Assembly: GCA_023231475.1 (NCBI GenBank) | Contig: JALJEE010000454.1 | Location: 1 to 28,964 of the forward strand | Source: Seison nebaliae | Lineage: Eukaryota; Rotifera; Pararotatoria; Seisonacea; Seisonidae | Reading direction: 5' to 3' | DNA length: 28,964 nucleotides | In this document: positions 10,235-22,323 of the stretch, piece by piece | How positions within the stretch are numbered: position 1 is the first letter of the stretch | Layout: every line of letters begins with the position of its first letter | The notes under the pieces: model-generated | What the model saw: only the letters and a program-made list of their open reading frames with translations | Databases searched by the model: none | What the model was told of the DNA's origin: nothing | Program-made: the position numbers and the translations under genes

Positions 10235-10379
10235 GCATTCAATTTGCACATTATTTTGGTTCTGCATTCGATTTGCACGTTTGTCTTTTTCTGCTTTCGA
10301 TTTGCACATTCTTTTAGTTCCGCATTCATTTGTACATTCTGAATTGGTGAGCATTCAATTTGCACAATTCTCAATTGGT
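10235..10379. repeat. 29-bp tandem repeat (minisatellite), five copies
   Basis: Copies begin at 10235, 10264, 10293, 10322 and 10351, so the period is exactly 29 bp with no indels. Each unit starts with a GCATTCAATTTGCACA-like core (GCATTCGATTTGCACG, GCTTTCGATTTGCACA, GCATTCATTTGTACA, GCATTCAATTTGCACA) followed by a T-rich half ending near GGTTCT. A much weaker resemblance continues upstream near 10208. The copies are diverged, so the array is not recent. Confidence 0.85.
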
Positions 10380-10595
10380 TAACCAGAATTTTTGAATAAG
10401 AAAAGATTTATTCGAAATTAATTTAATTAATGAAATTAGTTGTCATTATCATTCTCAATGACTTTAAAAAAAATGAGAAAAATTAATAAGACTCAGACAT
10501 AAGGGAAGTTTGTTTGTTTTGGGAAAGAAGAGGTGAAGGTGAGAGGTTTTGCTGAATAAATTTATCGAAAGAAAATAAATACAAAGAGTGAAATT

Positions 10596-13265
10596 TTAAG
10601 TGGAAATATTCATTTTTAATGGTCTCCGATTTTTCCTCCTGTTATTTCGATTATCGATAATTGGCGAAATAAAATTATTTGGTGTTGTCAGATTGATTGA
10701 TGGAGAGACGGATGTGTTTGTTGAGATAGATGTTAATAAAGTGTTTGGTGATGATTGATTTTGAATTGGTTGTTCCGGTTTACTTCGCAGTTGATGAGTG
10801 GGAGAAGAACGTGATGTTGTGGAAATGAAAGATGATGGAGATGATGATGTAGAGAGATCAGACAAGAATGTTTTTGAAGGTGAACTCAAATAATCTTTAC
10901 TTTCCACCTCCTCCATCGTATCTTCGCCAATCGATGTTTCTAATTGGATTTCTGATGTTTCCGATTTCGTTTCATTCTCATTCGATTCATAATGAGCATC
11001 GATTAAATTGCTGACATGTTTCCGCTGTTTTTCAATTTCTTCGTTATTGACATTCGAATTATTCTCTTCAATTTTCATCAGATATTTCCTTTGCAATTGG
11101 AGAATGTGTTGGAGGACCATAAAAGAGACTCCATAATTGGCTTTGAATAAACTTTCATCTTTCACATTCGAATGCTTCTTCACCTGATGCACTAAATTCT
11201 TCAATCGATCGACATATGTCACTGTCAAGAATTTGGCGGACGCATTCATTTGTAATACTTCGTCTAATAAGCAATTGAGTTCGTTCAATGAATTATCGTT
11301 AGTGTTTGTAGATAATTCATTGGGAAAATGAGAAACATTTGGAGAATTTGTTTCATCTTTTTCATTTGTAACTGGAATCAATAATGATAATCGTTCCTCA
11401 TCCTCCTCTTCCTCCTCTTTATTTCCATCCATATTATTATAGATGAGATTATCATCATTCTTACCACAATCAATATTCAATTTATTTTTACGATTCTTTC
11501 TGATGAGATTTGGATAAGATCTTAATGATTCTCTCTTTGTTTGACTTTGATTGACATTATCACCTCCTCCCATCTGGTTATGATTATTATTCCGCTGAAT
11601 TTTTACATTAGTCGCTTCTAATAGTTTTATCTGATTGTCTTTCTCAGCTTGCGCTAAAATCAAACCAGCCATCGATGGAGAATCATCTGTTATGATTCTT
11701 CCCGTTACTTCGTAACGATGAGCTGTCGTATTGACTTCTTTTGTCATATGTAATTTGGGATTGGGGTTGGCACTATGACGATTACGTGAACGACGTGAAC
11801 TGAACATCATGTTACATCCGGGAATGAGACATTTGTGCATTTCTCTTAAGTGAACTGCGCTGAAATGGATTTTAAGCGCACCTTTATCACAAAACGATTT
11901 CTCACAAATATGACATTGAACACGCTTCTTATTCGATACGACTATCGAGTCATTATTTTGATCTTTCATTAATGCAATAGAAGTATTCTTCTCATTTGCC
12001 ATATCATGTGGTGATGGTTTTTCTTTACATCGATTATTGTGATTGATTAATCGTTTCTCGTTCTTATTTCCATCTTTCTTCATTTTCGAATTATTGGAGA
12101 ATGAATTCTCATTTAATAATTCATCGAATTTCAATAAATTCTCCGGAAATTGTTCATTATTCATCATATTCTGATTAATGTTATTGTTGTTGTTGTTGTT
12201 ATTATTGTTGTTATTGTTGTTATTATTGTTGGTGGTGGTGGTAATATTGTCATTTAACGAGTTAATATTTCCCCCATTATTCGACGGAAATTGATTGCTC
12301 TTTAATAAATTTGCATAAAAGTCTTTCAGTGAGATGTTGACGGAGTTGGGAGATGATGAAGATGATGATACGGATGGTGTGGAAGAAACGGGATTGTTTT
12401 GTTGGAGAACATTTGATTTCCTTTTCCTACTATTATTCTCATTTGGCAAGTTGCTCTTTAACGAGACATTCCTGCTCGATACGGGAGAGATGGAAGATAA
12501 TTGTTTTGAGTTATTGAAAGAATTATTATACTGATAATTCGAATCACATTCGTCGGTAGTAATTGGAGAAATGTGAAGATTTGCAGTATCATCTCTATTT
12601 CCATCTTTTGACGATAACGAATTAAGATTGGATAATAAGTCATTAAATTGACTATTCTCCTCCACATTATTACTTCCTTCATTCTTTTGCATCAACAACG
12701 TTAAGAGAGTTTTCATTAACAAATTATCTTTATTTGCGTGTTCTGTATTGGCGTTGGACAGAAGTAGATAAAGTAAAACTTTCGATTGAGTATCGCTGTT
12801 TATTTGTTGTTTCTGTTGTTGTTGTTGTTGTTGTTGATGGATTGTTGTTTTCATTTCACGTAATAAAGAATCAAGTAATAAAGAGTTTAATGTATTGTCA
12901 GGTGAAGGTGCTTGTTTCATTCTTTTCTCTGGTGGCATTCCATGTGATTTATTGACGGTCGATAATTCATTCGTTTTACTTAACGTTTCGAAGATGGTCG
13001 ACATGATATGTTTGCTCGAATCGAATTGATCATTGTTTTGTCGGAATTTCATATTTTGATGTTTATTCATCGTGTTGGTGGTGATGGGTGGAGCAATCGT
13101 CAACTGATCTGGTGACGATGATGTCATGCCAGTGGATGATGATGATGATGATGATGATGGTATTGGTGCAGGAAAGTTTAACGAAGTACAACTCTGTGGT
13201 TCTTCTTTGATTGTGGAGAGATAAGAGAAGATATTTTTCAAATAATTTTCCCCATTGACATTCAT
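10596..13265 (-). CDS. disco: Zinc-finger transcription factor disconnected (disco/basonuclin family)
   Basis: A single 889-aa frame. The diagnostic part is a paired C2H2 unit at about residues 451-506: finger 1 [17 protein letters not shown] (C451, C454, H467, H472) and finger 2 [19 protein letters not shown] (C479, C484, H497, H506) ending [11 protein letters not shown]. The [27 protein letters not shown] linker and the SANPNPKLH tail are signatures of Disco and basonuclin. In flies disco and its paralogue direct head and appendage patterning and optic nerve development as nuclear DNA-binding factors. The rest is Ser/Asn/Gln-rich, with poly-Asn, poly-Gln and poly-Ser runs. Two leucine-rich patches (about 163-192 and about 660-740, including a segment near [16 protein letters not shown]) may be structured, but I do not recognise them. 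The ATG lies 8 nt after a good acceptor (TTTCCTCAG), so a 5' UTR intron, or an extra N-terminal exon, is plausible. Confidence 0.95.
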   Translation of the reverse strand: MNVNGENYLKNIFSYLSTIKEEPQSCTSLNFPAPIPSSSSSSSSTGMTSSSPDQLTIAPPITTNTMNKHQNMKFRQNNDQFDSSKHIMSTIFETLSKTNELSTVNKSHGMPPEKRMKQAPSPDNTLNSLLLDSLLREMKTTIHQQQQQQQQKQQINSDTQSKVLLYLLLSNANTEHANKDNLLMKTLLTLLMQKNEGSNNVEENSQFNDLLSNLNSLSSKDGNRDDTANLHISPITTDECDSNYQYNNSFNNSKQLSSISPVSSRNVSLKSNLPNENNSRKRKSNVLQQNNPVSSTPSVSSSSSSPNSVNISLKDFYANLLKSNQFPSNNGGNINSLNDNITTTTNNNNNNNNNNNNNNNNNINQNMMNNEQFPENLLKFDELLNENSFSNNSKMKKDGNKNEKRLINHNNRCKEKPSPHDMANEKNTSIALMKDQNNDSIVVSNKKRVQCHICEKSFCDKGALKIHFSAVHLREMHKCLIPGCNMMFSSRRSRNRHSANPNPKLHMTKEVNTTAHRYEVTGRIITDDSPSMAGLILAQAEKDNQIKLLEATNVKIQRNNNHNQMGGGDNVNQSQTKRESLRSYPNLIRKNRKNKLNIDCGKNDDNLIYNNMDGNKEEEEEDEERLSLLIPVTNEKDETNSPNVSHFPNELSTNTNDNSLNELNCLLDEVLQMNASAKFLTVTYVDRLKNLVHQVKKHSNVKDESLFKANYGVSFMVLQHILQLQRKYLMKIEENNSNVNNEEIEKQRKHVSNLIDAHYESNENETKSETSEIQLETSIGEDTMEEVESKDYLSSPSKTFLSDLSTSSSPSSFISTTSRSSPTHQLRSKPEQPIQNQSSPNTLLTSISTNTSVSPSINLTTPNNFISPIIDNRNNRRKNRRPLKMNIST
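12181..12240 (-). repeat. Polyasparagine-encoding AAT/AAC repeat in disco
   Basis: A mixed AAC/AAT run encodes about eighteen asparagines, preceded in the protein by four threonines from an ACC/ACT run. It lies about 90 residues before the zinc fingers. Similar runs in the same gene are poly-Gln at about 12812-12836 and poly-Ser at about 13129-13158. Confidence 0.8.
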
Positions 13266-13625
13266 AATTTGTTCTGAGGAAACAAATGAATAAATAAGAA
13301 TATAATGAAAATAAGAAAAAATATGATTTGATATGATTTTAGAATGAGACTGGTAATCGAATATGAGATATTGGTTGAAGAAGGATCAGAACTATTATCA
13401 TAGTTAATGAGGAGGAGAATTGAGAAGAGAAAGAAGTGAATGGAAAAGAAATGAGAAAATGGAATGAAAGAAAGAAGGGAATGTTTCCAATATAATGCCA
13501 ACTGTAGATTATGAATGGCATCGGAATGAAAAGACGCATAAAGCATTTTCGACGCCGTCTACAATAATAACATAGACGATGGGGGGTGGATGATGATGAT
13601 GATGACTTTAGTTGATGTTCAATTG

Positions 13626-13740
13626 CATTTACGTCTTTCTACTTCGATGGAAATCGTTTACAAACGGAGAGCAAAGAACGTTTAGATGGAAAGCTACTCT
13701 CGCTGATGGCACATTCCGTTGATGGTAGAAAGACGAAATG
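13626..13740. other. Inverted repeat able to fold into a 115-nt hairpin
   Basis: The left arm CATTTACGTCTTTCTAC (13626-13642) pairs with the right arm GTAGAAAGACGAAATG (13725-13740): 16 perfect pairs with one bulged A. Pairing becomes imperfect inward. A related string, CCGTCTTTCCAT, recurs at about 13778-13789. No function is assigned. Confidence 0.5.
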
Positions 13741-16700
13741 CTGACATACTCTATAAGTCAAATGCACGACGAACACTCCGTCTTTCCATTATCGATGCCA
13801 TTTCCATTAGACGGAGGGGAAGGTAGTAGAGGAGGAGGAGGAGGAAGAAATAGATAAAACGAAATAAATGAATCGTCGTTCTCTACTTATCACCGAAACG
13901 ATAAATGATGAGATTCGCTGACGTCTCTAAAGCATACTCAAAAGGAGAACGGAAATATTTTTGCCTCAACACAATATTATCTAACACAGGCAGTTCAATC
14001 AAATGGAAAAAATTATTACCCTTCTGTCCATCGAATGAAGGATAAACATCTAACGGGTACCATAATGGAAGAGGTATCGGGTTGAATCGATTGATTGACA
14101 TGACTCAGATGATGTTGAACTTTATCAATTCCTTATAATGATATAATCATTCCCAGATTCTTTTCAGTCACTCTTTTATCAAAACTAAATATATTGGAAA
14201 TGTTTGTGACACTTCCAATTTCGAACTTGTGATGACATCCTATTAAACTTCATCGAACATTATCGATTATGTGCTTGTTCTTAAGGATGATTTCATCACC
14301 ACTAGATTATTAACTTTCATTAGATTCTTTTTTTTCTTCTTCTGATTACATATCATTTGCATACTTCTCACCAAATGAAATCATCAACAAAATCATTCTG
14401 TCTTAAAATACTTTCCTTAATACGACTTATATGTCGCCATGTAGGAATATGATGGTCCTCAGAGAATTGTATCGTCGAACCGTTGCAAAAAGGATCGTTC
14501 TCAAATTTCTCTTTTTTGACGCATTGCTGATCTTACCTTAAACAAAATCATCTTACCTTTCATACAAATTATGATTAGGAAAATTATTCTGGTGATATCG
14601 CACATGTAATTGGAGGGAATAATGCGACCGAACAATTCTACAATGTTGAAAGCGGAAGAATTGAATGAAATTGGAATGAGCTGAAGAGAATTTGTCGAAT
14701 GATTCAGCTCAACCAAATTAGGAAAAATGGAACATTCGAAAGAAAAGATACGTGTGAGACGTTTGTGTAAAGAAAAGGAGAAAAATGGAACTAATCGTTC
14801 GACGTCGTTAGAAGATATCAGTGGGAATTGACGAAAGCTGAGTAAATATTAAAGAATAAAAAAAATAAAGTATGAACGGGTGTTTCACTTAATTCATCCG
14901 TGCTCAAAACGGACAGAGACGCGTTCGTCCGTCCGTCAAACATCTACATGGACATAAGTAGTGGAATGATGGAAAAAAAATAATAATAAGAAGATGATGA
15001 GGATGATGATGAAAATAATAGAAGTTTTACTGCCTCACTCCTTTCTGCTTTGGTAATGCTTCGAGTATTGACAGATTAATGCGCTTATCACGACTCTACC
15101 GACAATTCCTTATGACATCTTCTCTTATGTTGTTTATCAACGATAAATGTGCAGTCGTTTACTGCTAACTTCTAACCGTTCATCTCTCCCTGTCTCTCGT
15201 CAACCATGTCTTACACCAAATGAAAGATTATGCACAATACTCTCTGTTCTTGATTACCATTCACTTTTTCTTCAGCTCATGACGACTGTCGATTACCGTC
15301 ACTTTTCTATCACAAATTTTCGTTCTGTTAATGCAATGGAATCGGATAACGCTCCATTGCAACTCCCTAATTATATGGGAATAGTCGACGTTTTCTTCGT
15401 CTTCTTTTCTTACCGTTTCCTTCATTAACTGTCGTTCGCTTTGAACATGATTTATGTATAACATCGTCATCGTACTCATCAACAACATTTTATGCGGCAT
15501 CTCATCATTCCACTCGTCATCCGTTGGCAAATCGGCTCCAAACATACACATCTCTACACGGACCATAATTATGTGTGTCGGTATATGCGTCGAATAAAAC
15601 GAGTAATTGTGCGTACATAGAGACATAAGTTAAATATAATTGTCGGAAGATTTGGGTGCAATCGAACAATTCTTCAAAAAAAAAAGGATATATATATCAT
15701 AAGAAAGACGTTGATATTTCAACTTCTAATTTATTGACGCGTATGTCATTCTTCTTTTGCATCAATGGTGCATCGTGTAAAAGACGTCTATCAATCCTCA
15801 AACATCCATCAAACATGAGTAACAAAATAAAGTTTCATGATAATGTTTGACATTATCAAATTTTAAAGAAAAAGAATTCGGTCCGAATTGACATATTCAT
15901 TCTGTTTTCTGAAGAGTAAGAAAAAGGAAAAAGAAAGTCTGCGGACGCAAATAAGAAAGAAATGAATGTTGACTTTCTATTTTTTCGCATTTTGGTGACA
16001 ATGTTTCATTCTATTCGATTACGTCTTCTCCGTTCATGAAGGAAACGATGACAACTCTCGGATAATGTAACGATGTTCTGTGGACGATGTGCAGCGAATT
16101 CACGTAAATTCTCCGTCATTCGAAAATGAGAAAGGAAAAATAATTATTTTGAACCATCGATAAGGAATTGATAATGGCCAGATAATTTGGAGGGAGAAAG
16201 AATAATGGAATGGTCAAAAAATGATGGAAGTTTCCTAGTTGGAAATCTTCATTCAATTAAACCAAATTCATAAACAATGAGATGCATCAATGTTTACGAT
16301 TATCATTCGCAGCTCTTGGGGATGTGATGAGGAGAATGGAATTGTAGAGAGAATGGACTGAGAGACCCTAATAATAGTTGACGCTCATCGTCGTCTCTTG
16401 ACCATGAGAACGTGTTGAATTGTTGGTCTGCTTTACTCATTTACTTGTGCATCCAATAATTAATAGTGCAATGCATTTGGATATGAATAATTCTATCTGT
16501 TATTCTTCTAAATAGTTAAAGTAAATAATGAATGGAGACGTTTCAATTTATCACGATTCAGCAGATAATCAATGTCAATTAGAAGAAGATGCAAATAATG
16601 AAAATGGAATGAATAATGAGAAAACGTATAGCTGACGATCACTTATTGAATATCACAGATGTATATCATTCTCATAACGCTCAGCATCTTCTTCCACTCC

Positions 16701-17276
16701 TTTTGTTATTGATCATGATAGGAATAAGTCTCTGATCAATATTTATTAGGAGGAATCTGATGGAAAAATTATCGTTACATTCAGGTCTTTAGTCTGTTGA
16801 AGATCTCGTATGCTGACATGCTTTTCATGAATCATGATAAATAATTCTTCCATCGTGTTGATGATGATGATGATAATGGCGTTGATGATGGGGATGGAAA
16901 ACGGCAGGAGATCTCCTCGAATCTCAGACAGAAGACCATTTAAAAATTTCCATTAATTATTTGTGTTTGGTTGGTGAATGGACGCGTGTCGTTCATTATT
17001 ATTGTTGTGCTCATCTTTAATGAAGTTTATTTTTCTTATTAAATCGAATGGCACCTAATCTCTCCCGTTGTCATGTGCAAATTGAACATGTCATCAATTG
17101 TTTATAAAAAAACAATTCCCATCTACAAGTTTCCTATTAACTTTTTAATTTCTTGAATCAACCAACCGTCCTTCTACCATTTTCCTTACCGTCACCACAT
17201 GTCCCACATCGCAACACATTTTTCTGAAGAATTCGAATGAAGAATCGAACATATCTTGGGAAATATGATAACGAAA

Positions 17277-17282
17277 TTTATT
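17277..17282 (-). terminator. Candidate polyadenylation signal of the first ABCB gene
   Basis: AATAAA on the minus strand, 48 bp past the stop codon at 17330-17332. A second AATAAA (17333-17338) overlaps the last codons but lies too early to be used without an unusually short 3' UTR. Confidence 0.4.
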
Positions 17283-17329
17283 GAGTAATTAATTAATGAG
17301 AGAATGATAAAAAATAATTTAGTTGAAAA

Positions 17330-20300
17330 TCATTTATTTGTTTGTGCATTGTAAAGATTTGCATATACGCTGTTGGATAATGCCATCAATTCATCATGAG
17401 TACCTTGCTCAATCACTTTTCCTTTTCCGATAACATATATGCGATCCGAATCCTTTATCGTACTTAATCGATGTGCGATACATATGGAAGTTCGTCCTTT
17501 CATTGCCACATCTAACGCTTTTTGTACAATCTAAAAAGAAATTCTGATGAAGAAAGAGAAATGAAAATTCTAACCAATTCACTTTGAGTATCTAGAGCAC
17601 TCGTCGCTTCGTCAAGAAGTAGAATGGACGGATCAGTCATCAATGCTCTGGCAATTGCAATTCTCTGTTTCTGTCCACCTGACAATTGAGTACCTTTAGC
17701 GCCGACATTCGTCTCATAGCCTTTCGGAAGATTGGCGATAAATTCGTGAATATTCGCTTTCTTTGTTGCTTCGACTACTTCATCCAATTTCGCATTCTGC
17801 TTCCCATAACGAATATTGTCTTTAATTGATCGATTGAATAAAATCGGTTCTTGTTGAACCAAACCAATTTGTGCTCTTAACCATTGAACATTCAAATCTC
17901 GGACTTTCTTTCCATCAATTGTGATATGTCCATAATGTGGATCGTAGAATCGTTCCATTAATTGAATGACCGTACTCTTACCACAACCACTTTCACCAAC
18001 TAATGCAATCTTCTCTCCTTTATTAATATCGAGATTGATACCTCTCAATATTTTTGCGTTTGGTCGAGTTGGATAGCGGAAGCGAAGGTTATCCAATTTC
18101 AAATCACCTTCCAACAACGGAATAGTATTTCCGATTTTTTCATTTTTGAAATCATCATATCCAATTCCTTCTTCCGATAGTGTATCAATTAATGGTTTCC
18201 GTTTAATTAAGTCGATAACTCGCTTAGCAGCTCGTTGCGCTTCATTATAGTCAGGAACCAGTGCCATACTTTGACCAACTTCCATCAAACCGAATGTCAA
18301 CGCAGTAAAAACTCTAAAATAATAAAATAAATAAGATAAAGATAATTTGAATGACTAAACAGAAATAAATCGCCGAATTCCATATGTCCATCTTTCCTTA
18401 ATTTATCGCCATAACTGAAAACGACGGGAAACATAAAGAATTGGACAGACGTTGCTAAACCATACGCTGCACCGTTTAACCAAAATTTCAATTTAACTTT
18501 TTGGAATGTTTGTTCAACATATTCGGAGAATAATCCCAAAACATATTTTTGAGCATTCAACGAATAAATGATACGCGTATTATCGATGCTTTGCAATGCC
18601 AATTGTCCTGCCAATTCCACATTACTTCCACTATCTTGATTAACCCCACTTAAATTCTTTCCATCAACAGATGCCGCAATAAAAATGAATGGAAAGAATA
18701 AGAGTAAGACGATTGCTAAAAGAGGACCATAAATGAATGAGACGATTAATGAACCACCAACGCAAACTAATGCTTGTGTCATTATACCTAATCGAACTCC
18801 TGTCATTCCTTGAACTAAAGTAACATCGGAAGATAATCTTGTCAATAAGATTCCAACACGATTCTCATCCCGATCAAACCATCCAATCTCTTGTCTCATT
18901 ATTGATTTGAAATAAAGTGATCTCAATCGAGTCGTTAAACGATTACCAGATATTCCGAAAAAGACACTTCGGAAAGTTTTGCCAGTGAAGGACATCAATC
19001 CAAAAACGAAGAGTAGAATTGCATATTTATTTATCTCATCTTTCTGTTCCTCCAAATCAACGATGGCGAACGATGTCAATACTTTGGAATAGAATATTGA
19101 TACAACTGGTAGAACGATACCCGCCAAACAAGCCATCGCTATACCTAGAACAATGAAAGTATATTCTGGTTCGTTATATTTCAAAATGTCTTTCATTGTC
19201 GGAAGATCTTCTTTCTCTTCTTTCTCTTTCGGTTTACATAATTGTTTCACTTTCGCTACAATTCCATTTTCTTCTTCTTCTTCTACTTCGTCTTCTTCTT
19301 TTGCTTTTTTCATATTCTTCTCTTCGTCTTGTTTCTTTTGTTCAATCTTTGCCCTCTCCACATTGAATAGATCACTCCATTCTTTCTGCAAATAATGTGC
19401 ACGACCATCCGCTTCAAACAAACTTGAATTGGTACTCATTGTCGTATTCTGTCTACTCAATTTCCTTTTACTTCCTCGTCCAACTGGTTTACTAGATCTG
19501 AATGAAAATCGTTTATGATCTCGAGATTCTGATGTTCTCATTTGTTCGTCATCTGCACTACTGATAACACTTTCATGATCTTCGATAATTGTTTCTAACG
19601 GTTCTCCCATTTCATCTTCATCATCATCTTCATCACTTTCATTTTCTTCATTCCGTTTCTCTTGTCGTTTCAACAAGGAATAATAAAGACCTTTCTTTGC
19701 CACCAATTCATCGTGACTTCCCGATTCGATAACATTTCCGTTTTGAAATCCAAAAATTTTGTCCACATTTCTTATGGTCGACAATCGATGAGCAATTATC
19801 AATGTTGTTCTTCCAGTACTAACTTTGTCTAAAGCTTTTTGTACAATTCTCTCACTTTCCGTATCGAGAGCACTGGTGGCTTCGTCTAATAATAAAATTT
19901 TTGGATTTTGAATAAGAGCTCTAGCGATGGCGATTCGTTGCTTTTGTCCACCACTTAACTTCGCTCCTCTTTCTCCTAATAACGTATCATATTTTTCGGG
20001 TAATTGTTGAATGAATGTATCAATATTCGCTGCTTTACATGCTTCGATCACTCGTTCCTTACTGATATCAGCACGTCCATATCGAACATTATCTTCGATA
20101 GTTGTTGCAAATAATACCGGTTCTTGTGATACAACGCCAATATTTTCTCTAACCCATTCGATATCTAAATCTTTTATGTTCGTATTATCTAAAACAACTC
20201 CGCCTTTTTCAGTATCATAAAATCGTTGAATTAATTGAAATATTGTCGATTTACCACAACCACTTTCTCCAACAAACGCCACCGTTTCACCTTTTTTTAC

Positions 20301-21539
20301 ACTTAAATTGAGACCGTTCAAAATTGGAACTTCTGCTCGAGTCGGGTAGTGGAAATAAACATTGTCCAAAGTGATATTTCCAGAAAAATTATCTATTTTT
20401 TTACCTTTCTTCTTTTCAGGAAAATTATCGATTTCCGGTTTACGATCAATCAATTGGAAGATATAAAAAGCAGACGCTCTCGCCGATGTGATGGGTGGAA
20501 ATTTCGGTCCAGCTTGACCCAGAGAGAATGTTCCGATTAACGCTGCGAAAAAAATAAAAATGACATTTCCTGCTTGATATTCTACACATTTCTCTCGTGA
20601 CAACTTCCCACCATACCATAAGCTTAATGAAAACGATCCATAGAATAATAAATCTAATAAACCCAATGTTAATCCGGAAGAAGAATCTTTTCTAATTGCT
20701 GCTTTCTCTGCATCAGACAAGTTTTTCGTATATAATTTACTTTCCGAATTCATACTCCCAAATGACATAACGGTTTTAATATTTGACAATACTTCTTCTG
20801 ATATGGCACCGGCATAAGAATATGCTTCCAATTCAGCCGTTGTTCCTTTTTTAATTACGATCGCTACCGAATATGTTACGACGATGATTAATGGCATGAC
20901 AGTTGAAATGACCAATGTTAATTCCCATCCTTTAATGAAACTCACCAAATAACCAAATATAAAGGCCGATACAAGTTGAATACTCAAACCAATTTCTTTT
21001 CCCATTCCATTTCTCATTGTGTCGATATCACTAGTTAAGCGAGAAGCCAACATTCCTGATATATGTTTATCATGCCAACCAATCTCTTGGCGAAGAATAG
21101 CACGAAAGAATTCGGACCTGATTCTCACAATCTGTTTCTCGGCAACAAATGAGAAGCAATAGATTTGAATAACTGAGCCGATCCAAGTGGCGATGGCGAT
21201 ATAAACATATTTTACAGAAATGTCACTCATTTTATCGGAAATAATATCATTCATTTCGTCCTCCGTCATTAGATCATTAATGGAAGTTAAGATTATTTGT
21301 AAATCACCGGTATCATTACAAAATAATGTTTTGGTTAAATTCGTTCCATTAATTGGTGTTATATCACCCGCAACGAATGAGTCTAATGCATCTGAATAAA
21401 GCAAAAAGTTTAATATACTTCCAGCGCCCACACCAACTGCCATCACAGTACCAATAGCTAACATTAACCAGTCCGTGTAAGTCGCATAACGATACATTTC
21501 CCTAAAGGAAACTAATTTTTGTTTCTCCGTTTCCGACAT
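17330..21539 (-). CDS. Mdr: Full ABC transporter, ABCB/P-glycoprotein type, copy A (three exons)
   Basis: Exons are 21539-18361, 18313-17575 and 17530-17330, with introns of 47 bp (18314-18360, phase 2) and 44 bp (17531-17574, phase 0), giving 1,372 aa. The order is TMD1 (about 25-360), NBD1 (about 388-625), a charged linker (about 625-790), TMD2 (about 795-1080) and NBD2 (about 1130-1372). NBD1 has Walker [10 protein letters not shown] at 424-432, Q472, LSGGQ at 528-532, LLLDEA and H584. NBD2 has Walker A at 1166-1174, Q-loop [21 protein letters not shown] and IAHRLST. Both ATP sites look competent. NGT, NLT and NDT sequons sit in the first extracellular loop, as in glycosylated P-gp. The linker is acidic and Ser-rich, with a K/E coiled-coil-like stretch. 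Such pumps export hydrophobic drugs and lipids across the plasma membrane, and in mites P-gp is implicated in macrocyclic-lactone tolerance; the substrate here is inferred. It is the downstream member of a tandem pair. Confidence 0.95.
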
Positions 21540-22305
21540 TTTGAAGTGTTTCTATTATTCTTCCAATCTTCTTATTGCAACAAATGAGAACGTTTAAATG
21601 ATCCACTGTTCATATAATTTCTTTGGCGGATCTTTCAATAAATTAACAGTTTACAATGTTATAGAGATAACGATAGCCTAACATCTATTAATACATCACG
21701 TAATAATTTCTACGTCATTTTTATTTGTTAAAATTGTCAAATCATTTCCCATTCGACAGATACAAAAATATGATGAACGACATATTCTCTTCGAAAACAA
21801 AGAGATAGGACGTTGTGAAAAAATGTAGTGTTTTCTTAAAACTAGTTGTTTGCAGATGATAACAATAGATTAAATATTAATTGATCTTGATATACATAAT
21901 TTTGTCAATTCAATTCGAAGAAATTTCTGTTTCAAATTAATTTTAATTCTAATACTATAGCTATTATTGGTTAAGATAAACAGTATCTATGTATAATAAA
22001 TTAATTATTTGATAGTCTAATAAATTATTTAAACCGAAATTAATCAACGAAATTTGAATAATTAACTTTTTTCTCATCAACAATAATAATTGTAAATATA
22101 ATTGGGTCAAATAGTGGTATAATATTATTAGGGATAGTACTGGAAATTTTGAAATTTTAATATTTCGCATGTCATGCAGTTAATTTTTCGGAGAATGTCA
22201 ATTTTTTTTATATTTTCAACAATTTACCTCAGTATCTGAAATTACGCTTTACATCTCTGATTTTTAAGGTGTTGAAGCAGCATTGGATATTTCTGCATCT
22301 CATAA

Positions 22306-22323
22306 AACACCATATATGGTGTT
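22306..22323. other. Perfect 18-bp palindrome
   Basis: AACACCATATATGGTGTT is its own reverse complement. It lies about 770 bp upstream of the copy A start codon. A half-site GGTGTT recurs at about 22268-22273. It could be a dimeric transcription-factor site, but no factor is assigned. Confidence 0.5.

Larger units (their letters stand above)
9575..10595. other. Convergent intergenic interval between the RING gene and disco
   Basis: This 1-kb tail-to-tail interval holds both 3' UTRs, an ATT microsatellite (9987-10009) and a 29-bp tandem array (10235-10379). It is T-rich on the plus strand, with no supported coding frame. A minus-strand AATAAA at 10407-10412, about 185 bp past the disco stop, is the best polyadenylation candidate for disco. 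Confidence 0.5.
13266..17329. other. 4-kb non-coding interval upstream of disco
   Basis: This lies between the start of disco (minus strand, reading away) and the 3' end of the first ABC transporter. Open frames here, including a 121-codon one on the minus strand at 15261-15626, show no domain or coding-like composition that I recognise. Visible structure: a 115-nt hairpin (13626-13740), clustered short inverted repeats (15838-15889), GAT/GAA-rich short runs (about 13587-13605 and 13833-13850) and a CGTC-rich stretch (about 14920-14937). By position and size it is a candidate disco enhancer and promoter region. Confidence 0.45.

Noticed and set aside
13262-13546. Overlapping minus-strand frames just upstream of the disco start
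   Set aside because: Hydrophobic F/I/S/L composition from T-rich DNA, and the longer frame ends at the disco ATG in another frame. More likely 5' UTR or intron than a separate gene.
13883-14101. 72-codon minus-strand frame beginning MSINRFNPIPLPLW
   Set aside because: The composition is somewhat protein-like, but there is no recognisable family, no splice context and no neighbouring exon, so I did not call it.
15261-15626. 121-codon minus-strand frame in the interval upstream of disco
   Set aside because: No domain, repeat or family pattern; Met/His/Cys-rich and atypical composition; it overlaps a second long frame on the other strand; no splice partners. Best read as chance.
18297-18360. 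Read-through end of ABCB copy A exon 1 ([15 protein letters not shown] tail) as a truncated transporter
   Set aside because: A clean GT-AG intron in the same position and phase as in copy B restores [11 protein letters not shown], so this is intron sequence rather than a premature end.
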